A stretch of 64,000 nt of DNA from Macrostomum hystrix (taxonomy: Eukaryota; Platyhelminthes; Macrostomidae). Below the pieces are notes generated by a model. The model saw only the letters and a program-made list of their open reading frames with translations, had not been told where the DNA came from and did not search any database. The position numbers and the translations under genes are program-made. The stretch lies in the NCBI GenBank assembly GCA_950097015.1, contig CATNEN010000030.1:2341001-2405000 (forward strand), in the 5' to 3' direction. Shown piece after piece: positions 48,335 to 59,524 of the stretch. The stretch's first letter is position 1; each line of letters starts with the position of its first letter.

Positions 48335-51272
48335 CACACAAATCACTAGAAAAGAAAATATAGTTTTTAATTGCAGCTTTAAATTATGACACTTAAAAAA
48401 CTGAAAATATATTAATTTAAAGCTATTTTTCAAATACAATATAAGTTAAACCAGAAAAATAGTTTTATAAGACATCACAATGTCTCTAAATATTGTTACA
48501 TGACCATAGAGTAGGTGGCCTAGTTAAATTAGCTAATGAAATGCTTATAGCAAAAAATTTTAATAGGTGAATAATTTAAAACTTAGTAGGCTATAAAACA
48601 TACAAGTTAGGTCCCTACATAGTAAATATGTTGTTTAGATTGCCTAGTCTTGACCTAGCAGTTGGCAACCTCTTACTTAATGGATGCTTACTCAAGGAAC
48701 AAGGGAGTCAGCTAGCTTCCTTCTAAAAATAAGAATAGCTACTTTTTACATAGCTAGCACTTCATTAAAACACATTGCCTTCTGAATTCATAATGTAAAT
48801 ACAGTCCCCAATATGCTTATCACAGTGACATGCTTCTTAAAATGTAATAAATGTGAATTTACACATAAAAACATATAAGTTAATATAACTTTAAAATACT
48901 GAACATCTCATTTTAATGCCTAGAAGTATACTAATATTTCAACATGAAGACTTGAGAGCTAACTTTCATCAGATAGAATGATATAAATAGGTATTTCAAC
49001 TAGTTTGACAGATCTCAGTTCAAATTAAATATGAGAAGTACAAGTTCTAAAGTATACAATAATCTCATACTAAAATATTGAAAAGTATAGATATTTCGAT
49101 TCCATTTGAACTCAATCGATAATTAATACATCTTAAAATTTCTATTGTTAGTATCAATATGAACTAAAAAACTTTTTATTAAACAAAAATGTAAGTCAAA
49201 TGTAAATGAAGATGTCTTAATTGACACAAAAAGCTTTCAAAAATGAGTATAGAAAACTATTGATAATGAATACACGGCCAGCTATCACCAAATGAAAGTT
49301 TTACTACTCGGATTAGCCACATATAAAAATGCTTAGGCCTGTACATTCGTCATTAGCAAAGCATTGTAGAAATTATAATTTGGGATTCCTTATAGCCAAC
49401 AATAGCTTGCTATAGTTTTAATGACTATAGTTTTGGCACTCATTAAGGATTTTAGACGATAAGAACTAAAGGAGCAGCTTTATTTTAATTTTTATACACT
49501 AGACTACTACTATTAAGTTCACCAAGTTCGACATTGATAGAAACACACATGTCTTGAGCACTGTAAATCATGGAAAATAAAACGAAGTTTTGAAAAATCG
49601 CTTTAAACTTTTCATGACAAAGAAAAACAATTAAGTACAATGATACAACAAGGAAAATTACTGAGCAAGTGTGATTCACCAACCAATCGTTTCTTAACAT
49701 TTTTAATTTCATGTTTATGTGCAGTGTAATTCGTACACCTAGGTTATAGTAAATAAATACCGGCGTTGGGGCGTTTCTTTTTCACAATATATAGAAAAAA
49801 TGAAAAAGGCTGAGTAGGTAAGACATACGTGCCCTCTATGAGAGGACACAGATGCTTATCAACTGAGCAGATATTTTTGCCTACTGCATTTATACTAAGC
49901 ATTGCCTACTGCATGGGGATGCTAATTACCGCTATGAAAAACGTATTGCCAGTACACACTAGAGTACTCGTCATATGTTTATCCATGCAATGTAATGGCA
50001 GCAGCGCAGCACAGCATATGGAAACATTAAAAGGCTTTCTAGTATAATATATCCATCCTTTTTTATCGTAATTCTTTAAATTACGTTTGGACATGAGAAT
50101 ATCTGGAATTATAAATATAATTAGACCCGCAAAATTAAATCTCCAAAAATATAATAAGTGCAGGTGTACTATTGTTAAGATCGCTGTTATAGGCAACAAC
50201 ATCAAGGAAAACATTTTGAACAGGCCTCCAAGCTATCCATGCGCTTAATCATAGGAGAAACTAATAAGGTTCCTGGTCCTAGATCTGTTCTTGATCAGCA
50301 CCGAAAAAGTATATAGAGAGACAAAGATAGGAACGATCGAAACACAAAAAATATTATTTCAATGTGCGCGCAAAAATTTGACCCGTTTTTTATTTCGAAT
50401 CATGACTGTGTGGGCCAGGGATAAGAAAAAAAGAGAAGCAATTTCCAGCAAACCCTTACGAAACTATATAGTTTGCATGGCTTTCGAGAAGCCATGCAGT
50501 CAACCAAAAAAGTTTTCATGAATGCAAAAGCCTGGGGCCGGGTACACAACGGCCACTTCGCGGGACCGGCGTGTAACTCTCTTGGTGCGCAATTCTGGGA
50601 CCTCTTTACTTTTTCTCTCCACACGTCTTCCTCTACAGCAGCTAGATTCGCTACGTATAAAGATTCACAAAGTTGTTGCTTTATTCTGCAGTTATGAAAA
50701 CTCATGCCTCAGACTGAGTAGCATATGGAATTAGCTCTCGGCTAGCCAAATTGTCGAACGATTCGCGTGTTCACTGAACTATAACACAAGCGGCTTGCGT
50801 TTTGACAGTCACGAGTGCTTCTCATAAAACTAGGTGTGTTATAAGTGAAACATATCAGTGCCTTGTGACTATATGGCTGTGTCGCTCAGCGAATCGTTAA
50901 AATCAAGACACAACCCAGAAAAAGCGGCCAATTTATAAAGTCGCACGCAATAAATGATTTGCGCATACTATATAATTTAGCTATAAAAACAAATCTTTGT
51001 TTAAGTTTCTATGCGCTTAAGTAGCCAGTAGCTCAAGACTGCTGTCAATTGAAACAAAAGTGAGGCAAGCAGTTATTTTGGTTAGGATTGTAACACTTTT
51101 AATGGGTGTATTTTCAGAAACCTGCTGCATGTAAATATGCTCGCATTACAATGAGTTCTTCTAATGAGTGAAATGTACTAAAATAGCATGGCAATAAGAT
51201 GCAGTGCACTACTGTCCAGCACGAACGCCAGATTTGAGAAATGTTCAAGGGCGCCCTGCAGCAGGCCTTGAC
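48335..51272. other. AT-rich intergenic region, no convincing gene
   Basis: Lies between the XPR1 5' end and the 3' end of a universal stress protein gene. Short hydrophobic ORFs at 49485-49712 and 49906-50214 (-) and mixed ORFs around 50290-50730 show no family motif or exon structure. The XPR1 promoter should lie just above 48334. No repeats of note. Confidence 0.5.
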
Positions 51273-52294
51273 TCAGGGCGGGCTCGCCGTTGAAGATTTA
51301 CGGCTGCCTGGCCCTCTAGCGGGCATCGGCACCACAATGATGGGCAGGTGGGCGTGGTGCAGCAGGTAGTCGGACACGCTGCCTAGGAAGGTGCGTCGAA
51401 GGGTTCCGTGACCCCGACTGCCCAACAGAATGAGGTCGGCGCGTTCCTCTTTGGCCACTTCGACAATAGCCGGCCCGGCCTGATTGCTCATCTTCTCCAC
51501 GAACTTGGTGGCATTGTGCAGGCCGAGGCGCTGGCACCTGCGATGGCAAAGCGAAGGGGCATCCAATGTAGCGCATGTAGCTGAAATCACTGTATAAGCC
51601 ATGCACCGTGCTAAGCGACGTCACTGTTCTAAGACGCAGTCCTAAAAGTAACGTCACTGTCATAAGACACTGTCCTAAGAGTGACGTCACTTTTATAAGT
51701 GACGAGCCTGTGGATGACTATGACGTCACTCTTGCTTTGGATAGTGACGTCATAGTTTTGAATGTACAGAGAGTGACGCCACTGTTCTAAGACTTCCTTA
51801 AAGTGACGTCACTATCGTAAGACACTGTCCTAAGAGTGACGTTATATTCTAACACAGTCTTAGAAGGGACGTCAGTTTTTTAAGTGACGAGATACTGATG
51901 ACAGTGAAATCGCTCTTTCCTTTAATAGTGACGTCATCATTTTGAGGGTTCGAAGAATTACGTCACTTTTTCTACGAATAAATTCACATATGACGCCAGT
52001 AGTTTAACGATGACGTCACTGTAAGCACGCCCGAAGATTTCCGACTCACCTGGCCCGAATTCGCTTGCCCAGCTCCTTGCCCTGCTCCAGGACCTCTCGC
52101 ATCATGCCGGAGTAGGCCTCGGACTCGGCTAGCAGGCTGGCGCCGGTGCCTCTTGGCAGGTTGGGCGGCTCGGCGGCGTAGGGAAAGATCAGCTGATCGG
52201 TTTCCCGGTGGGCGTGGCTGGCGTAATAGTCCAGCGCCAGGAAGCTGTTCTCGCTGCCGTCTATGGCAATCAGCACCCGACGATCTGACGACAT
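51273..52294 (-). CDS. Universal stress protein A-like, 2 exons
   Basis: Small cytoplasmic nucleotide-binding protein of the USP family, linked to stress tolerance. Exons in transcript order: 52294-52050 and 51537-51273; 169 aa, with an AG-to-G phase-2 junction. Seen: N-terminal VLIAIDGSENS (beta-1 and P-site), then VEKMSNQAGPAIVEVAKEE, then the ATP-binding motif G-x2-G-x9-GS in GSRGHGTLRRTFLGSVS, ending IIVVPMP plus a short Ser-rich tail. The start gives the standard distance to the DGS motif. Its one intron (51538-52049) is packed with TGACGTCA-type sites. A paralogue lies about 1 kb further on in the same orientation, so the pair looks like a tandem duplication that has diverged. Confidence 0.92.
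51616..52018. promoter_or_regulatory. Intronic cluster of TGACGTCA (CRE/ATF-type) sites
   Basis: Six perfect TGACGTCA octamers (51682, 51721, 51745, 51804, 51929, 52011) and seven one-mismatch versions (51616, 51649, 51774, 51837, 51867, 51958, 51991) within about 400 bp. A larger unit duplicated about 155 bp apart is visible (TAAGACACTGTCCTAAGAGT at 51663 and 51818). TGACGTCA is the palindromic CREB/ATF site; binding here is inference. It could equally be a decayed minisatellite whose unit happens to contain the octamer. Confidence 0.6.
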
Positions 52295-53163
52295 TGGTGC
52301 TCTAAAATGGATCGAGCTTCTTCGATAGAGCAGAGAGAAGTGAGGAAATGATGCTTGAAAGGCCAAGATAGCTTTAGTTCGTGCAGTTTTTATTTACTTC
52401 ACTCTCCAGCCAGCACCCTTTCCCTTGTCAGTGTTCTTTAAAAACACTCGGCCGCTTATCTTGTTGCCCTGTTTTGCTTTTTTATTCAATGACTATAGTG
52501 ACTAAAACGAATAGAAAAAGGGTCATCATTTTAGCATAAGATTTCCATTTCCGAATTGTAGGCAAAGAAAAATAAATTTTAAAAGGTAAAAAAGTCTGAC
52601 GCAGTCACTGGGAGCAGGCTAATTTACATTAATTCATATTCATTTAATGATATATTATTCAATAGGTCAGTAGTCACCTGTTTTGGCACCTTATCGCGTT
52701 GTTGTTGATTTCGGCTTATCAGTGAAAGCAAGTGACTAAGCTTGTTTTTTGTGCCGAATTATAATTAGGAGCGAATGAATTAAACTATGTTTTCTAGTTG
52801 AATCGGTCATGCCTACTTCATTTAGTCAGCAATTTAAAGTCAGACAGATTTAACGGACTAAATTCAAACTCTATTTTTTAGCTAGCAATGCTTCAAAAAG
52901 TCTCAGATTTGCGAGTCGATTCTTCAACGAAAATGAGAATCATATTTTTGAATTAGAGTTAGAAATTATATATTATAAATTATATAGAGCCAACTAACAT
53001 GGTCTAGTAACAAATCAGCCGAATATACCGATAGTGTTTTTGCAATGTACGAGTATATATAACTCTTTTCTGAAGATGCATAATAAACAAAGCGTTAGAT
53101 GTGTATTAATAGGCATCGCGTAAAGGTTCATTGTAGCTGAATAGTTGTTTTGGTTATTGGGCT
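52295..53163. other. Spacer between the two universal stress protein genes
   Basis: AT-rich, no coding signal. It should contain the promoter of the 51273-52294 gene at its left and the 3' end of the 53224-53703 gene at its right. Confidence 0.5.
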
Positions 53164-53164
53164 G

Positions 53165-53170
53165 TTTATT
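53165..53170 (-). terminator. Polyadenylation signal of the second universal stress protein gene
   Basis: AATAAA on the minus strand, 54 bp beyond the stop at 53224, within a short GTTGCTAGGCT-like direct repeat. Confidence 0.55.
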
Positions 53171-53223
53171 ATGTTGCCGTTAGGTTGTTGCTAAGCTGTT
53201 GCTATGCTATTGCTAGGCTGTTG

Positions 53224-53703
53224 CTAGGCCGTCTTAACGGGTGGCACAATAGCTACTGCCCGGTGTGAGTGATGCAGCACATAGTCGGACACGCTGCCAA
53301 GGAAGGTGCGCCGCAGTTTCCCGAGGCCGCGATTTCCCATTACAATGAGGTCGACTCGTTCCTCGTTGGCCGCCTCGACAATGGCCGCTCCAGGCGAGCT
53401 GGAGACCTTCTCCACAAACTTCAGCTGGTTGGCAATGGACATTGATTTACAGTGCTGCTTGACGCTTTTCTCAATGTCCCGCCCGGCTTGCATGGCTTCG
53501 CTCATCCGGTCCGAGAAGTACTTTGGAGCCTCAGCCGGGGTTAAGCTGGAGCTGCGAGCAACTCGAGGCTCGATGACCATCACAAACAGGATAACATCGT
53601 CGGCCGATAGCAGGTTGGCAACCAGCCAGTCGAGTGCGCGCTGGCTGTGCTCGCTACCATCCATCGCTACCATTATTTTGCTGCTGCTGCTGCTACTGCT
53701 CAT
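53224..53703 (-). CDS. Universal stress protein A-like, single exon
   Basis: 159 aa from the first in-frame ATG (MSSSSSSSK; the open frame extends further but without ATG). It has IMVAMDGSEHSQRALDWL at the front, a central helix pair, VEKVSSSPGAAIVEAANEE, and the ATP-binding motif G-x2-G-x9-GS in GNRGLGKLRRTFLGSVS, ending AIVPPVKTA. It is clearly paralogous to the gene at 51273-52294: both share RRTFLGSVSDY and a His-His after it. It has no intron in the position where the neighbour has its TGACGTCA-rich intron. The run of seven serines comes from a slipping AGC repeat. Confidence 0.92.
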   Translation of the reverse strand: MSSSSSSSKIMVAMDGSEHSQRALDWLVANLLSADDVILFVMVIEPRVARSSSLTPAEAPKYFSDRMSEAMQAGRDIEKSVKQHCKSMSIANQLKFVEKVSSSPGAAIVEAANEERVDLIVMGNRGLGKLRRTFLGSVSDYVLHHSHRAVAIVPPVKTA

Positions 53704-54989
53704 GCTTGGACCGAATATCTGAATCGTTGTCCCGGCTTTTTGTAGACTAGATTCCAACACCTCCTGTCACTTTCGCTGTCCTATTTATCTCTAGGCCCTC
53801 GCTACATCCTACATGACTGTACGTCAAGTCAATAGACTATACTATTGGTCGCCTACAGAATTAGGGACGACTGTAAGCTAGCCCACTCTCGAATCCTGTG
53901 GTCCGGTAAAGGCACTCAAAATAAGCTAATGAGAAGCGAACTGCACAGTGCAACTTCTAAAGATTTTGTTGACTCGAAGAACTCTGGCGGGGCAGAGGGT
54001 GAAGGAAATGGTAATTGAGTGAGGAAGGAATACCGTTTTCCAACAGTAACCTGTTGTATCTATAGTGACAGTTTATTTCTACTGTGCATCAATAAATCGA
54101 TATAATTCTATTTGCTGTGCAGCCATTCAGACGCACCAGAAGCAGCAGCAGACACAACAGACTCTTTGCATGCTGTATGATGTTGATACGATCGTAATAA
54201 CAAGACTCATACAGCCCATGAAAATCGCAGAACTCGTATTTTACAATAAGGCTTCTTAGGCCAATTGGGCATTTGTTGCGCCTGGGGTCCATAAAAAGTA
54301 CAAATTTCCCGATACCACCCTGAACCAGGACTTCAGGCCGGCAATGTCGACTGGCATTTCGTTCTGGAAACTGCGACTCGCAACTCCAGGGTTTTTTGTC
54401 TCTTTTTTCCCCGCCTTTAGTTTTTAGTCCCGAATGGAGGAGCCGGTACCATACTGGGAAGCTGCTACGACCCATCGAGTGGTATGCCCCCTGTTTTCTG
54501 TCCTAACTGAATTCCGGCTTCCTTCCCAATTCTCTGTTTTCCTCCCCTCCTAACCACGCTGCATTGTCCTGCAGCTCCACGCGAAAAACAGCCCGGTGAA
54601 GTGGGGCCTGTGGGATAATATCTATCTTCAGCAGCTGATGCTACCATATGTAGAAGAGTCTGAAACAGGGCTTCGACCCATCATGCATCCTCCCCGCGCG
54701 CCCCGACATTCGGCTGGCCATTTAAAAATGCAGCCAGCTTGCCAGAAATGGCTGAAGGCCGCGCCATTTTTATAGAGGAAGCGATGCACAAAAACCTTCC
54801 CCTCACGCTTGCTTCTTTCCGTCTTGAATACAGGGGAGGGGGGAGAGGGCAGCGCCATCGATCCGCATCCACCCAGCCGGGCAGGTCGGGCAGATAAAGC
54901 CTAGGCGAGGCCAGCCCAGTAAAGGTCCTCGCGCTCGCTCCTACTTCGCTATCCCTCGAACTGCCGAACCGCCTTTCAAACTAGCAGCC
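53704..54989. other. Intergenic region, promoter side of two divergent genes
   Basis: Holds the 5' flanks of the second universal stress protein gene (-) and the myosin light chain gene (+). GC content rises from about 54300 toward the myosin gene. No ORF with recognisable content; no unambiguous TATA box. Confidence 0.5.
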
Positions 54990-55460
54990 ATGGCCGGCCT
55001 AAGCAAAGGTGAAATCGAGGACATTCGCGAGGTTTTCGACCTATTCGACTTCTGGGACGGTCGGGACGGCGAGGTGGACGCCGCCAAGGTGGCGGACCTG
55101 CTCCGCTGCGTCGGCATGAACCCGACCATCGCCACCTGCCTGAAGCACGGCGGCAAGGAGAAGATGGGCGAGAAGGGCTACAAGTTTGAGGAGTTCCTCC
55201 CCATCTACCAGGAGATCATGAAGGCCAAGGAGGAGGGCACCTTCGCCGACTTCATGGAAGCCTTCAAGACATTCGACAGAGAAGGCCAGGGCTACATCTC
55301 CGCGGCCGAGCTGCGCCACGTGCTCACCAGCTACGGCGAGCGGCTCGCGGACGGCGACGTCGATGTGATCATGAAGTTCACCGACACGCACGAGGATCTG
55401 GATGGCAACGTCAAGTACGAGGAGTTCATCAAGAAGGTGCAGGCCGGGCCAAAGGTGTAA
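54990..55460 (+). CDS. Myosin essential (alkali) light chain, intronless
   Basis: Binds the first IQ motif of the myosin heavy-chain lever arm. 156 aa, in the usual range for invertebrate essential light chains. Four EF-hand-like lobes are seen: an N-terminal [20 protein letters not shown]; a degenerate second lobe ending [33 protein letters not shown] with the classic [12 protein letters not shown] helix; and a last [15 protein letters not shown]. The order and the ELRHVLT signature separate it from calmodulin, troponin C and regulatory light chain. Third-position GC is very high. Start: first ATG, good context (CAGCC before it). It is contiguous with no introns, unlike nearly every other gene here, so an old retrocopy origin is possible. 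Confidence 0.9.
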   Translation: MAGLSKGEIEDIREVFDLFDFWDGRDGEVDAAKVADLLRCVGMNPTIATCLKHGGKEKMGEKGYKFEEFLPIYQEIMKAKEEGTFADFMEAFKTFDREGQGYISAAELRHVLTSYGERLADGDVDVIMKFTDTHEDLDGNVKYEEFIKKVQAGPKV

Positions 55461-56732
55461 AGCCTTAACTAGTCAAGTGACAGATTGAACGCCTCACCAA
55501 CCCATGATTTACTGCAGAATTTAATCAGAATGTTATTTACGTAATCGAATCAGTGGGTGCGCGATCAGCAGGCGAGGCCCAGCTGCGCTCTCGCCAGCTG
55601 CAAAAGTCCCTTTCGCCTTGTTCCTTCTCCTTCCGTGACCAAGCCGCCGCTGCCTCAGACCTTTAACCCATCGCGAGTTCTCCTATGTTTTAGTAGAAAC
55701 CCCAGCTGATAAAAATACACTGATTGGCTGTTTAAAAAACTTTTTTGGATTATCTAATAGAAATATCACTTTAGGGGCAAATATAATGACGATGGCATAA
55801 AACTTTTCATTTCTTCTCTAGAACAAAACTTTCGCTTTCTATGTGTTTTCCTAGCCGCCTTTATAAATTAATAAACAAATTTTACGCTATGAATAATTTG
55901 AACAATAATACTGTTGGTCGTATTACTGGCTTTGTTTATTTAAAAGTACAACGCGGGTACTTTAAATCCTATATTTTTTCGGCATCTCTAAAAAATTCAA
56001 CTAATCGACATGAAAGTCCAGAACACGGGCTAAAATTTTCCGCTCTATTCGATGAAACAACTTCCAGAAAGTTGTTAGTTTAAACTTATTAAACATTTTT
56101 GTGTGCTTTTAAATATTTGGTGAAACGCCTGTGATAAGAAAGCTAGGATTTATGTTGCTATTTTTAGAAGAGTCCATGTGGAAAACTCTTTGAAACGACC
56201 TTCAAGAAAACAAAACATGTTACTGAACTCAGCCAATCAGACTTTACGAGCTGATATCGGGACAAACAAAATATACACGCATCTACATACCAAGCAGGCA
56301 AACAGAAACAGAATGAACTAATAGAAGAAGAAGGAAGATGTTTACAATAATTTAAATAAACATGTTAAATTAAGTTAATGAGAATCTTTAGCGAAATATT
56401 CTATTACAAGTATATTATTTGCGAGTTTCAACGAGCGTACGTTATTATAAAAATGCATGAATATTGGTGTGCATATTGATTGATTGTACGCATTTTCTAG
56501 ATTTCCTTACCCCAGTCAACCTCACTCCACCCCACTCCACCTCACTCCAATGTCGTTCCTATCTTTAATATAATTGGTTGAAACTTCAATCAAATTTGTT
56601 TACAATGTTATCTGAATGTTAAATTTCATTTTAATTGGCCTGACGATAAAGGATAGTCAATCAATAGTTTGGGCATGAATACACATGCGGTGGACAGTTG
56701 AACACAAAATGTGTTTTTGATTGGGCTTGACA
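55461..56732. other. Intergenic region, no gene seen
   Basis: GC-rich 3' flank of the myosin light chain for about 200 bp, then AT-rich. A CTCCACCCCACTCCACCTCA patch lies near 56525. The 80-codon ORF at 55841-56083 has no recognisable content. Confidence 0.5.
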
Positions 56733-57997
56733 ATGTCCTGTGCACAGAAGAGTATTCGTGCCTGTCATTGTGTCCAGCTGCTCCTGTGGCTTCTGCCGCT
56801 GCTCCACACGGCCCCAACAACTTCGCCAGCCGCCAAGGATCAAGCAGCGCCAGATATCCCGACGCCCGCCGTTGCCTTCTCGACAGTCGGCAACAGCAGC
56901 GGCTGTCCAATCAGCGTCCGGCCGCCAGCCTGCGCTGACGGGTTTCAGCTGACGATGCACCAGCAGCCTCAGCATCTGGGCGGCAGCGGCGGGTGTCCGC
57001 TGTTCCGCTGCGAAGCTGACAGGCGAGAGCCGGCTGCAGCCGAGGAGCAGCAGCTGTCGGCGTCCTCGTCCGTGTTTTTTAGCATCGGCTGTCCGGATTC
57101 TTCACCGGCATTGCAGCCCGCCTGTCCGGGCTCCCAGGTGGTCAAGACGGTGCTGCAACGATGGCCGGGCGCGCCTGGCGGCTGGTGCCAGACTAGACGC
57201 TGCGCCTGCCCGGAGCTCGACGGCCCGGCGGCCGCCTGCGCTGCCGACAATCGTACCCAACCGCTGATGGGCATCGAGAAGATCAGCGGCTGTCGCCTGC
57301 TGGTTGAGTGCCGACTGCTGCGTCAGCGAATCAGCTGCCAGTCGCTGCCAGTCTGCGGACCGGGCCTTATTCCGGAGCGTCGGGTTCGACAGTCAACGCA
57401 ATGTCCGTTGTACAGCTGCCCAACAAGTAGGCGATCTATATTCACTTCATTGGATTCTCTGATGCAGTATGTGGGCAATCTGATGCTATTCGACTGTGTG
57501 AAATCATTGCAGCGCCCGGCAGAAATTTCTCCAAGCCCGTCATCGCCAGCAATTCGTCTTGCTCGTCCGTGGCTCCAGCTTGCCCAGCTGGCTCTGTCAG
57601 CGTGATTGTCGACGAGGCTTCAATTGGCAAAGCAGCTGACGACTGTCCACCGTCGCATCGAGTCATCTGCGAGCCGAATGCGCCGCCGCAGCCACCCTGC
57701 CCGCCGGAGTTGGGCTGTCCGCAAGGTGAGCTGGCGGTGCCCCTCGTTGTGTCCAACGTTGCCGGAGTCGCCGCGACGGCTCGATGCCCGCAGGTGGCCT
57801 GCCTGACGCTGCGGCTGCCGCCCGGCCTGCCAGTCTGTCCGGGCGCGCCGCGGCTCTGCGACGCCGGCGGAGGCGACGGACCTGCTCGCACTGAGCTCAG
57901 CGTCACGGAGCATGGCATCCTTTGCGTTCGAGTTGTCTGCCACGAGGCAGTTGTGATGCAACTAACAGCTCAGGCAGAGCCGCTCGGCAGGCGATAA
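56733..57997 (+). CDS. Secreted cysteine-rich repeat protein, 2 exons, family unresolved
   Basis: Exons 56733-57426 and 57513-57997; 392 aa, with a phase-1 GT-AG junction. The first ATG opens a signal peptide (CVQLLLWLLPLLHTAP). The rest is Cys/Pro-rich with loosely repeated modules of the type CP-x-C and C-x2-LP-x-CPG or C-x-PG (SCQSLPVCGPG, QCPLYSCP, APACPAG, HRVICEP, RCPQVACL, LPVCPGAPRLC). This spacing recalls von Willebrand C-like or kielin-type extracellular repeats, but I cannot assign it firmly. Expected location is extracellular. A donor-like CAAGGTGAGC at about 57730 could allow a further splice, though the frame is open through it. A large 18-bp minisatellite starts 90 bp after the stop. 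Confidence 0.65.
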
Positions 57998-58084
57998 AAC
58001 TTCCAACTTCACGGAAGTACAAGTAGGCCACGCTGTTGCAGCTGTTACAGTTGGTAATGCTGCATTAGTTACAGGAGTTTTATG

Positions 58085-59115
58085 AGAGTTGCAGGTGTTG
58101 CAGTAGTTACAGGTGTTGCAGTAGTTGCAGGAGTTACAGGTGTTGCAGTAGTTACAGGTGTTGCAGTAGTTACAGGTGTTGCAGTAGTTACAGGTGTTGC
58201 AGTAGTTGCAGTAGTTACAGGTGTTGCAGTAGTTACAGGTGTTGCAGTAGTTACAGGTGTTGCATTAGTTACAGGTGTTGCAGTAGTTGCAGGAGTTACA
58301 GGTGTTGCATTAGTTACAGGTGTTGCAGTAGTTGCAGGAGTTACAGGTGTTGCAGTAGTTACAGGTGTTGCATTAGTTACAGGTGTTGCAGTAGTTGCAG
58401 GAGTTACAGGTGTTGCAGTAGTTACAGGTGTTGCAGTAGTTACAGGTGTTGCAGTAGTTACAGGTGTTGCAGTAGTTGCAGGAGTTACAGGTGTTGCAGT
58501 AGTTACAGGTGTTGCATTAGTTACAGGTGTTGCAGTAGTTGCAGGAGTTACAGGTGTTGCAGTAGTTACAGGTGTTGCAGTAGTTACAGGTGTTGCAGTA
58601 GTTACAGGTGTTGCAGTAGTTGCAGGAGTTACAGGTGTTGCAGTAGTTACAGGTGTTGCAGTAGTTACAGGTGTTGCAGTAGTTACAGGTGTTGCAGTAG
58701 TTGCAGGAGTTACAGGTGTTGCAGTAGTTACAGGTGTTGCAGTAGTTACAGGTGTTGCAGTAGTTACAGGTGTTGCAGGAGTTACAGGTGTTGCAGTAGT
58801 TACAGGTGTTGCAGTAGTTGCAGGAGTTACAGGTGTTGCAGTAGTTACAGGTGTTGCAGTAGTTACAGGTGTTGCAGTAGTTACAGGTGTTGCAGTAGTT
58901 ACAGGTGTTGCAGTAGTTACAGGTGTTGCAGTAGTTACAGGTGTTGCAGTAGTTACAGGTGTTGCAGTAGTTACAGGTGTTGCAGTAGTTACAGGTGTTG
59001 CATTAGTTACAGGTGTTGCAGTAGTTGCAGGAGTTACAGGTGTTGCAGTAGTTACAGGTGTTGCAGTAGTTACAGGTGTTGCAGTAGTTGCAGTAGTTAC
59101 AGGTGTCACGGATGC
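58085..59115. repeat. Minisatellite, 18-bp unit with 15-bp and 9-bp variants
   Basis: Tandem GTTACAGGTGTTGCAGTA with GTTGCAGGA and CATTA variants in a higher-order pattern. The unit is divisible by three, so both strands are open for over 350 codons (Val-Ala-Val-Thr-Gly one way, Thr-Pro-Val-Thr the other). I treat these as artefacts. Confidence 0.95.
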
Positions 59116-59524
59116 TACAGGTGCTACAGTAATTATCTGAGGCATTGGTGTTGTAGTGAGAAAGTTAGGGCTTGATTTAAAACCACAATACTTTGACTCA
59201 TTCACAACATTCTAAAACCTCTTTTCTTATTTTGCTTAAGTATTATCAAATGATTTAGAAAAAGATAAATTAACCTCGGAAAATTGGAAGCATACTCAAT
59301 ATTGATATTATTTTATAAAAGGGCCAAGCAGTTTGCATGATCGCTTTTTTGACTGTTTGATTGTTTACTTTTGTTATACTGTACTTGTCAGTGCAAAATA
59401 CACATTATGTGTCCCATCACATACCGGTCGATTCAGTTCAGTGCAATTCAAATCTCGTTTATGAAAATCTGATTTCGTAAAATCCCATGGATTTACGATA
59501 TGATTACTTATATTGTAAAATCCC

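Noticed and set aside
49485-50214. Two short hydrophobic minus-strand ORFs that look like TM fragments
   Set aside because: AT-rich sequence favours hydrophobic codons; no family motif, no joining splice sites in phase.
50290-50734. Overlapping ORFs on both strands near a GC-rich patch
   Set aside because: No family resemblance, no splice structure, no better codon pattern on either strand.
54700-54780. MEF2- or CArG-like AT core upstream of the myosin light chain (CCATTTAAAAATG, CCATTTTTATAG)
   Set aside because: Neither matches the consensus exactly, so a muscle enhancer call is not supported by sequence alone.
58069-59205. Reading frames over 350 codons on both strands (Thr-Pro-Val-Thr or Val-Thr-Gly-Val-Ala repeats), mucin-like
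   Set aside because: They are forced by an 18-bp unit with no stop in several frames; neither has an ATG-led unique N-terminus or splice context. Transcript evidence would be needed.
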